Shown: positions 32,499 to 38,996 of the stretch, one piece after another | Layout of the letters: each line of letters begins with the position of its first letter | Position numbering within the stretch: position 1 is the first letter of the stretch | Assembly: GCF_035712445.1 (NCBI RefSeq) | Contig: NZ_DASTAT010000077.1 | Coordinates: 1 to 38,996 of the forward strand | From: Oligoflexus sp. | GTDB taxonomy: Bacteria; Bdellovibrionota_B; Oligoflexia; Oligoflexales; Oligoflexaceae | Direction of reading: 5' to 3' | DNA length: 38,996 nt | Program-made: the position numbers and the translations under genes | Notes under the pieces: generated by a model | What the model saw: only the letters and a program-made list of their open reading frames with translations | Database searches by the model: none | What the model was told of the DNA's origin: nothing

Positions 32499-35405
32499 CT
32501 AGAAAATGACGGAACTCACAAAGAACGCCTGGGGCAGCTTGATCTCCAAAAGAAAAGGAACATGGTGCGGCGCCGAAGCCTGATCCGGATCCTGCGTAAG
32601 AATTCGGACCGAGCCGCCATGCTGCTGAAGCAGCTGCCTGACCGCAGAAACTCCAAAGCCCCGTCCCGAGATTTCCGTAGCCACTTCCTTCGTGGAAACG
32701 CCACTCAGGAAGACGAATTCCGCAATGCGATCACGGTCCTCGACGCTTTGCCAGGGCCAAAGCTCAGGTCGCCCGGCTTTCTCGGCGATCTTGTGGAGAT
32801 TCAAACCCTGTCCATCATCACTGAACTGGATAAAAAAGTTTCCATTACTGTCTTTGCAGGCAATCCTGATCGTGCCGACAGGCTGTTTGCCTTTGGTGAG
32901 CCGCTCATCAGAATATTCGATGCCGTGATCTATGGCATTTGACAGAAGATGGGGAATGACCGTCTGAAGAAGGCGATAGCCCTCGTCGTGGATGGGGCTG
33001 TCGGGCGCGACGATGTCGATGACAGGCGGCTGTTTTTTGAGCTTCATTGCTATCGAATGAGCTTCGTGCGTCAGATCCTCAAGGGTCTGCTTCAGAAGGG
33101 GAAAGCTTTGTCGGGCTATGTACTGGAGCATATCCTTTAAAGGCCCGAAATCACCATTCCCCCTTGCCATGCCTTCGACGCGATCAAGGAAACGGAGATA
33201 GTCCTGGCGGTTGATCTCGATCGTCTGCTGGTCCTCGATTCCCCATCCTAACTTTTTCAGGGCGATGGTCTCGATACGTTCGTGCTCCTGCCAAATTTTC
33301 TGCAGAGGACGCCCCCAGTCCTCAATGGGATTGGGCCCGCGATTTCGAAAGGTCTGCAGCTCCTGCTCCGCGATATGAATGAGTGTCGCATAGTCCGCGA
33401 ACCCCATCGAACGGCCATTGCCCTTCAACGTGTGCAGGTTGACCATGATGAGTTGATAGGCTTCCATGGAGTCGCCGGGCGCCGTCATGAGCTGAAAGCA
33501 TTGGGTCAACTTCATTCGGGATGACAGCATGAAGTTTAAAAAAGCCCGTTTTCCGGCTTTGACTATGGTCTTGATCACGGCGATTTCCGCGTCGAGTTTT
33601 TCCGTCTGGGATTTCTGCAGCTTCAGCTCGGTGACATCCCGCATGGCCATGAGAATCTTCTGAACCTGTCCCTTGTCATCACAGATGGGGTCCCAGTCCA
33701 ACTCAAAGAAGCGCTGGCGACCTTCAAAATCGACCTCCATATCGCGCGGCAGATGTCCATGATTGAGTTCGAATTCCAGGATGTTGTGACCAAGCACGCT
33801 GCTGATGACGTTGCTGCAGATCGTGAGTTCATCCGCCTGCAAGCGACTCCGGTTCAAGAGGAAGACATCGAGTTTTTTTCCGGCGATTTCATCCTCGGAC
33901 ATCATTTCGTGAAGATAGAGGCTGTATTGCGGATCAATCGTCAGATCCTGGCTGGATATCGTCAGGATGCCCTGTCGAATGTTGCGCAGAATAGCCTGGA
34001 TGCTGCGGGTTCGATCTTCGACGATGAGTTCCAGATTGCTGTTGATTTCATTGATTTCGGCATTGCGGAGTTCGACGGCCTCTGACAGTTTCGTTTTTTC
34101 CATCGCCAGTTTCTCAAGACTGGTGTTGATGGTGGTGACTTCACGGAACGTGACAGCGAATTCCTTGGCGTTCATGAGAGCGAAGGCCATGGCCATGCTG
34201 AGGTTGGCCAGAAGCATGTTGCAGCCATATTCCTGATAGGAGTCGATGGCAAAGTCCTGCACCATCGGGAAGATGAAGACGAGGCAGAGGACGGCTCCAC
34301 CCACGAAAAAGAGCATACCGGCGAGTCGATGTTTCAGCCCTGTGTAAAGCGTCGTGATGACGATAACAAGTGCGCAGAAGAAACAAAGAGCAAAAAGAAG
34401 AATCAGGGCCGGCATGATGCGATAGTGCAGAGCGAGGCAGGTCAGAAACCAAAGTCCCAAGACCAGTGACTTGGCGAGACGGTGGGTGCGGGCAGAAAAG
34501 AGGAAGGCGATTTTTTCCATGGAGTAGAAGAGGAGGGCGGCGACTCCAAGCAGGTAGAGAATGGTACCTACCTGCAAAAACGTCAAAGGCGTCAGTCCCA
34601 GGTCAAAAATATAGAAGAGGCTGACGGGCAGGGAAAAGAGCGAATAGAAGCTGAGATAGAGCGAGGATTTGTCGCTGGGGCGAAAAAGAAAGATGCACAG
34701 ATAGAAAAGGGCGATCGTCGCAAAAACCCCGGCGATCGCCTGAATGAGAAAGCGACTTTCATAGATAACGTTATGAAGATAGTACTCATCACCCAGATAG
34801 AAGCTCGAAAGGTTGAGGAGGTTGCCTTCAGGCGTGGCGGGGGAGGAGACATGAGCCAGCAGCGTGAAGTCCCCGGATGCCTGGAAGGCGGCGATCGGAG
34901 CCTCGGCATATCCAAAACTCCGGTTCGCTGCAGGGTCTGGATCGGGTTGGCCAGCTTTTATCAAGCGGCGGGATTCCGTTTGCGTTGCGAAATAGAGAAT
35001 CATGGGGTGATAGAAGCGCGGAATGGCGAGGGCAAGGTCTCTTTGCTGATCATTCCGCACGCGGATGATGAACGTTCCATGATGGGAAGAGGTTCCGGGT
35101 ATGGAATAAGGCCCTATCTTCATGTTCAATGGAACGCTCAGCGGTTTTTTTTGGGCGATGAGGCGCTGCAATTGGTCCTGCGAATAATGCTGCGGCGGAA
35201 GGAACTCGCCTGGGAAGAACAGGACCTCGCCGCGAACGTGAAAGTATTCGTTCCGTGCAATATGGCGTAGGTCTATTTCACTGTTTTCCACGGAAACAGG
35301 AGTTTCGTTGCCGAATCTCAGAACAGAAACCTGTTTCAGCCAGGAGCTTGCGGCCACGGCTTGGCTTGTCCACATCAGGACGAGGATGAGCACGATCTTT
35401 TGCAT
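32499..35405 (-). CDS. CheA-like membrane kinase: 7TMR-DISM, PAS, HPt, HATPase
   Basis: 968 residues from the ATG at 35405 (AAGGA seven bases upstream). A signal peptide is followed by a periplasmic domain (20-205), seven membrane helices (213-410), a coiled coil, PAS (about 465-595), an HPt with His658 (VNLHTLKGNGR), a linker, and a HATPase with N-box LLSNAIDHG (near 823), G1 DDGQG (863) and G2 GRGFG (914). No DHp helix is present, so phosphate probably goes from ATP to the HPt His as in CheA, and then to the regulator encoded next. No CheW-like domain is seen. It probably senses a periplasmic or surface cue. Confidence 0.9.
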   Translation of the reverse strand: MQKIVLILVLMWTSQAVAASSWLKQVSVLRFGNETPVSVENSEIDLRHIARNEYFHVRGEVLFFPGEFLPPQHYSQDQLQRLIAQKKPLSVPLNMKIGPYSIPGTSSHHGTFIIRVRNDQQRDLALAIPRFYHPMILYFATQTESRRLIKAGQPDPDPAANRSFGYAEAPIAAFQASGDFTLLAHVSSPATPEGNLLNLSSFYLGDEYYLHNVIYESRFLIQAIAGVFATIALFYLCIFLFRPSDKSSLYLSFYSLFSLPVSLFYIFDLGLTPLTFLQVGTILYLLGVAALLFYSMEKIAFLFSARTHRLAKSLVLGLWFLTCLALHYRIMPALILLFALCFFCALVIVITTLYTGLKHRLAGMLFFVGGAVLCLVFIFPMVQDFAIDSYQEYGCNMLLANLSMAMAFALMNAKEFAVTFREVTTINTSLEKLAMEKTKLSEAVELRNAEINEINSNLELIVEDRTRSIQAILRNIRQGILTISSQDLTIDPQYSLYLHEMMSEDEIAGKKLDVFLLNRSRLQADELTICSNVISSVLGHNILEFELNHGHLPRDMEVDFEGRQRFFELDWDPICDDKGQVQKILMAMRDVTELKLQKSQTEKLDAEIAVIKTIVKAGKRAFLNFMLSSRMKLTQCFQLMTAPGDSMEAYQLIMVNLHTLKGNGRSMGFADYATLIHIAEQELQTFRNRGPNPIEDWGRPLQKIWQEHERIETIALKKLGWGIEDQQTIEINRQDYLRFLDRVEGMARGNGDFGPLKDMLQYIARQSFPLLKQTLEDLTHEAHSIAMKLKKQPPVIDIVAPDSPIHDEGYRLLQTVIPHLLSNAIDHGIEYSDERLTKGKQPVGTIRIACKDSNGNFFIQFSDDGQGLNLHKIAEKAGRPELWPWQSVEDRDRIAEFVFLSGVSTKEVATEISGRGFGVSAVRQLLQQHGGSVRILTQDPDQASAPHHVPFLLEIKLPQAFFVSSVIF

Positions 35406-35511
35406 GGAATATTCCTTGTGATCGTTAAATTCTCGCACCTGCTCAAGCCTTAGTGCAATGGGATTCTGCGTCGCGCCTCACAGCCGGTTTTCCGCGTCGC
35501 CATCCTCCTGA

Positions 35512-35585
35512 ATGATTAAACGATTGAATCAGTTCTGATGGACGGACTATCGCTTGTCGCGGAGTCTCGGCTAGACTGCGGTCAG
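35512..35585 (+). promoter_or_regulatory. Conserved 74-bp upstream element, copy B
   Basis: Second copy of the 29901-29974 element, gap-free, same strand. Its head contains a perfect TGATT-N9-AATCA dyad. It ends 79 bases before the lipase start, in the divergent region between the kinase (start 35405) and the lipase. Confidence 0.6.
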
Positions 35586-35664
35586 TCATTCCAAAAATGT
35601 TACGAACCCGTTCTCAAACCAGGTGGATTATCATGTGCTTGGATAGCGGGTGGAGGAGGGGACT

Positions 35665-36699
35665 ATGAAACTTATGAATGGACTGCTCTTGACCTTCATG
35701 CTGAGTTTTGCGCCGGGTCTTCGTGCTGATCTATCTCAGTGGAATAGCGAGGCCTGGAATGAAGACTTCGCGTGCGATGCACCCCGGCCTTACCTGCGGT
35801 TTGAGATGACCGGCGAATATCGGCTGAGCAATGCCTATCTTTTACTGAGCGCGGCGGCTCTGGCGGAATCGCGAGATCGGGAAACCATTGCGTCGGGGAT
35901 CAAAGACTGGGGTTTCACCGACCTCGAATTCATCGGCAAACCCCGCTTCGGTGCGTTTGGATATTTCGCCGAGCGCGAGGAATTGAACCTTCTCAGTTTT
36001 CGTGGGACCAATAGTTTTCGCGAGGGTCTTTTCAATACCTTCTTCCTGCCTTCATCCTTTGAACCTTTGGGACTGGCCGGCGCAGGGCATCACGGGATGA
36101 TGCTTCACTTTAAAAAACTCCTGCGTGAATCCGAGGCCATCTTAAGACGGCATGATCCCGGGAAGGCAAAGCCGCTTTTTATCACGGGACATAGTCTTGG
36201 AGGCGCCATGGCGCTGCTCCATGCTCTGCATTTTGCCAAAGATGGATGGAACGTCGTCGCAGTCTATACAAGCGCGCAGCCCCATGTGGGGGATGAGGCG
36301 TTCCATCAGGAGGTCGCGGATTGGCTGCCCGAGCGTTATTTCCGCATGGCCCGGACGGATGATCCCACGCCTCGCGTGCCGCCCATTGCCAGCACCCGCG
36401 AGGTCTTCGGTCAGTTGGTCCCCTTTTTATCAGGTCCTTTGGAAAAACTCGTGGGTCAGATGAATTACGGAGCGAGCCGCACACCTTATCTTGAAATCGG
36501 CTCGCGCTTGACCTGGCAGAACGGAGATCCTGAGCTTTTGGAGGCCGCATTCTGGAATGACCTGAAATACGGCCTGGAGAATCCAAAGTCGCTGCCCGAT
36601 CTTGTCAAGGCTCTGCAGAGCCGCATGCAGGAGCATCCGCCGCAGAATTATATGTGCGCTTTCTTACGAGCACTTGAGGGTGGATCTTCGATCCCCTGA
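35665..36699 (+). CDS. Secreted class 3 lipase
   Basis: 344 residues. The ATG at 35665 has GGAGGAGGGG upstream and a signal peptide (LLLTFMLSFAPGLRA-D). The lipase_3 fold is marked by LLSFRGTNS (oxyanion strand), GHSLGGA with nucleophile Ser177, and ARTDDPTPRVPP with the catalytic Asp near 232-233. The His is probably in the C-terminal half. It should hydrolyse acylglycerols or phospholipid outside the cell. It shares an upstream element with the exported protease gene. Its 3' end overlaps the convergent kinase gene by 36 bases. Confidence 0.87.
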   Translation: MKLMNGLLLTFMLSFAPGLRADLSQWNSEAWNEDFACDAPRPYLRFEMTGEYRLSNAYLLLSAAALAESRDRETIASGIKDWGFTDLEFIGKPRFGAFGYFAEREELNLLSFRGTNSFREGLFNTFFLPSSFEPLGLAGAGHHGMMLHFKKLLRESEAILRRHDPGKAKPLFITGHSLGGAMALLHALHFAKDGWNVVAVYTSAQPHVGDEAFHQEVADWLPERYFRMARTDDPTPRVPPIASTREVFGQLVPFLSGPLEKLVGQMNYGASRTPYLEIGSRLTWQNGDPELLEAAFWNDLKYGLENPKSLPDLVKALQSRMQEHPPQNYMCAFLRALEGGSSIP

Positions 36700-38996
36700 A
36701 ATCGGCAGGATAAGCTGGAGGCAGGTGCCGCTGTCACCATCGCTGCGATCGGAAAGTTGGATCTCACCACCTTGCTGCTGGGCGAGTTCCCGCAGAGCCG
36801 CAAGGCCCATGCCGCGACCGCTGGATAGACTGATGTGATCGGCGGTGGTGACCTCATCCTGCCACAGGATTTGCGCCAGCTCGTCCTTGTTGCGGAAGGT
36901 CCAGCCGCGCGCCTTGGCAATCGCTTCGAGCTTGCTCCATTGGATGCCGGCCCCACGATCCCAGATGCGAACCTGAAGGCCTGTGGGCAGGCGCAGTGTT
37001 TCGATCCGGAAATCCAAAGGCCTTGGCACATGCCCGGCAGTCTCGGGACGGATATAGCCATGATCCACAGCGTTGTTCAGCGCATGGGTGAAGACAGTTT
37101 CCATGGTCCGCAGAAGGTCCGAGGTCCAGCCCTGCCAGCTGTCGATGAATTCAAGCCGCAAGGGTCGGTCCTCAAGATCTGGATAACGCTGACGGATGTC
37201 TTGAAAGATGCGATTACAGATGGCAAGGATGCTGTCCTGAGATGCGGAGCCGCCCGGCAGCATCGTACTGAAAAGGGATTCATAGTGGGCAAGCAGCTGA
37301 TCGAGCGACTGCAGCAGGGCTGCGGGATAGGTCGCGGCTGAGCGGATTCCGTCTTCGATCAGATGAATTTCCGCGGCCAGATTCTTCAGACCCAAGGAAC
37401 GGGCGTTGCCTTTCAGGGTGTGCCAGTGCCGTTTGGCAAGCGCATCGGCCTTCGCATCGGGCGCAAGGCACGCTGTCAGCCATTGCCGGGTATCCCGAAT
37501 GCAGTCGGTGGCCCGCGCAAAATTCTGCGTGACCAGTTCCTGCCACAGGCGCTGCAAATAATCATGACGTGACTTCTCCTTCAGCACCTCATGTTTCAGC
37601 TGCTCTTCATGCGTATCATCGCGGATGACCAGCTGCAGTCCCCGCACGCAGCGTGTTCTATCCCAAAGAGGTTGCCAGGAAATATTCAGGATTTTGGATT
37701 TGTAAGGCAGTCGACTCGGCAGCTGCGCAGCATTCAATTCCCAGGCGAGTTCCTCTTCATTCAAAAGGGCGCTCAGGCTTTGCCGGATTCTTTCCTTTTC
37801 ATCCCCGGGCAAGGAACTGGGGGCGATCACGCAATCGAAGAGAGTGCGCGAGGCCAGGTCGTCGCCTTCCTGCAAGAGGCTTTCGAGCTGCTGGGAATGA
37901 CCGGCCTTGATGATGCCCTGGGCGTTGCAGTGCAGGATGCCTTCATGAATGGAATCGAGTATGCCCTGGATGTGCTCCTTCTGCTTTTTGATGATTTTAT
38001 CCTTGATGCGAAAGCGCATCAGGATGCCGATGATCACGAGCGAGAGGAGGACCCCGATGCTCAGATAGATCCTTTGCCTTGCGCTCTCCTTCAGCTCTTT
38101 TTCCTGGATGGTGTTCTTATGCTCCAGCTTTTGCAGCTCGAATTCCGCATTCAGCTTCTGACTGAGGCGTCGATCATTCTCGGCTATGCTTTCATAGCGT
38201 TTGAAATAGAGTTCGCGCCATAGCTCGGAGGCTTTCTTATGCTGGGATTTTTCGGACGAGAGATTGGCCATGAATTCGAGGTACGGATATTCATCCCGAT
38301 GATATTTCGATTGCTCCAGCCAATGTCGGGCATCAGCCGCATAACCCTCGGCGGCCTCGACGTTGCGCTGGGCCATATAAAGTTCGGCCAGGACCATGCT
38401 GTTCCAATAGCGCCTGTGAGGAGCATTCAGGGCCTCGAAATTCTTTTGCGCCTCGTGAGCGGAAGCCAGGGCTTTTTCCAGGTGACCCTGGTTCTGATGG
38501 ATCATGGCTATCGCCTGTTGGGTCATGGCCATGCTGCCCGGATCCTGGATGGCTTTGGCCCAGATCAGCGCTTCGTGCAGGGCATCCAGGGCCCCGCTAT
38601 CGTTATCGGACTTCATGTAGCTCAAGCCTCTGTTGAAATTGAGGATGTGTTTCATGAAGCGATAGCCAGGCCGACCTTGAATGGACTTCAGTATATCCTG
38701 GTAGGTTTCCCAGGCCAGGCGATGACGATCGCCGACCTGGTTATAGTAACTGGCGAGATCCTGCCTTTGGAGAAGGACCCAGTCATCCTCGGGCTGCGTT
38801 TGCAGGATTTCGTTGGCTTCCTGCAGCTTTTGGAGCGCCTCCTGAGGCCTGAAGGAATCGGCGGCTTCACTGGATTGCAGACCGAGGACATAGACGAGCA
38901 GATAGGAATCATGGAAGCGACGCGCGAGCTGCTCGGCCTTTTTCAAAGGACCATAAACATCCGCATCCCGCTGAAGAGATCCCTGACTCTGAGCCT
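36664..38996 (-). CDS. TPR-containing CheA-like membrane kinase (N-terminus beyond window)
   Basis: The open frame reaches the right edge with no stop; the TTG at 38946 is only an internal codon choice. The numbering below counts from it. TPR-like helical repeats cover about 1-240, a coiled coil 255-290 and one membrane helix 293-312. A PAS-like region (325-445) is followed by an HPt with His509 (HWHTLKGNAR) and a HATPase with N-box NNAVDHG (624-630), G1 DRGAG (663) and G2 GRGMGL (710). No DHp helix is present. The arrangement after the membrane helix equals that of the two 7TM kinases. The TPR region would be outside the cytoplasm if the N-terminus is exported, a protein-binding sensor. Confidence 0.85.
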   Translation of the reverse strand, partial: AQSQGSLQRDADVYGPLKKAEQLARRFHDSYLLVYVLGLQSSEAADSFRPQEALQKLQEANEILQTQPEDDWVLLQRQDLASYYNQVGDRHRLAWETYQDILKSIQGRPGYRFMKHILNFNRGLSYMKSDNDSGALDALHEALIWAKAIQDPGSMAMTQQAIAMIHQNQGHLEKALASAHEAQKNFEALNAPHRRYWNSMVLAELYMAQRNVEAAEGYAADARHWLEQSKYHRDEYPYLEFMANLSSEKSQHKKASELWRELYFKRYESIAENDRRLSQKLNAEFELQKLEHKNTIQEKELKESARQRIYLSIGVLLSLVIIGILMRFRIKDKIIKKQKEHIQGILDSIHEGILHCNAQGIIKAGHSQQLESLLQEGDDLASRTLFDCVIAPSSLPGDEKERIRQSLSALLNEEELAWELNAAQLPSRLPYKSKILNISWQPLWDRTRCVRGLQLVIRDDTHEEQLKHEVLKEKSRHDYLQRLWQELVTQNFARATDCIRDTRQWLTACLAPDAKADALAKRHWHTLKGNARSLGLKNLAAEIHLIEDGIRSAATYPAALLQSLDQLLAHYESLFSTMLPGGSASQDSILAICNRIFQDIRQRYPDLEDRPLRLEFIDSWQGWTSDLLRTMETVFTHALNNAVDHGYIRPETAGHVPRPLDFRIETLRLPTGLQVRIWDRGAGIQWSKLEAIAKARGWTFRNKDELAQILWQDEVTTADHISLSSGRGMGLAALRELAQQQGGEIQLSDRSDGDSGTCLQLILPISGDRRSTLKCS

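Overview
The window looks like chromosomal DNA of a free-living, Gram-negative, surface-degrading bacterium, most likely of the Oligoflexia/Bdellovibrionota type. This is inferred from several things: many exported lipoproteins, a DUF4360-type secreted protein, a helix-turn-helix regulator resembling the TIGR02147-like group, membrane kinases with 7TMR-DISM sensors, and an OmpA-like porin. There are no rRNA, tRNA or CRISPR loci, so the taxonomic call is inference only.

Layout, left to right. (1) 1-5900, minus strand: the 5' part of a membrane sensor kinase (7TM-PAS-HPt), a secreted GH5 mannanase-like enzyme with a six-cysteine C-terminal module, an M48 metalloprotease and a DUF4360 secreted protein. 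(2) 6121-8604: a fatty-acid hydroxylase-type membrane enzyme on the plus strand, a gene-poor stretch that looks AT-richer, then a two-gene unit (tiny membrane protein plus PDZ protein) and a small exported protein on the minus strand. (3) 8865-10720: a thiosulfate dehydrogenase pair (tsdB-tsdA, both dihaem cytochromes c) with a truncated ccdA-like remnant. (4) 10838-11840: scar of an integrative element, with a frameshifted tyrosine-recombinase remnant between clusters of GGTCGCA sites. (5) 11924-13882: sufS-sufU-Rieske ferredoxin operon. (6) 14124-17492: a large collagen-like secreted protein and a short collagen-segment lipoprotein, closed by a strong terminator, then a secreted unknown on the other strand. 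(7) 18208-20631: a Lon protease with its own terminator. (8) 20990-25990: matrixin-type lipoprotein protease, GH6 lipoprotein, an unknown lipoprotein coupled to an OmpA-like protein, and an HTH regulator coupled to a small exported protein, ending at a terminator. (9) 26129-29900: paoABC-type molybdenum aldehyde oxidase operon. (10) 30006-36699: an exported zinc protease, an outer-membrane-like protein, a sensor kinase with a response regulator of inverted domain order, and a class 3 lipase. (11) 36664 to the right edge: a TPR-type kinase of the same HPt/HATPase build, cut by the window end.

Two themes tie the window together. First, at least seven exported or lipid-anchored hydrolases (mannanase, GH6, three zinc proteases, lipase, plus a collagen-like surface protein) suggest attack on polymers or other cells. 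Second, three CheA-like membrane kinases carry an HPt domain in place of the usual DHp helix; two include the HATPase inside the window and the third is cut before that point. The most unusual non-coding signal is a 74-bp element found twice, with the same strand and the same internal 16-nt spacer, in front of the exported protease gene at 30006 and the lipase gene at 35665. It looks like a shared promoter/operator.
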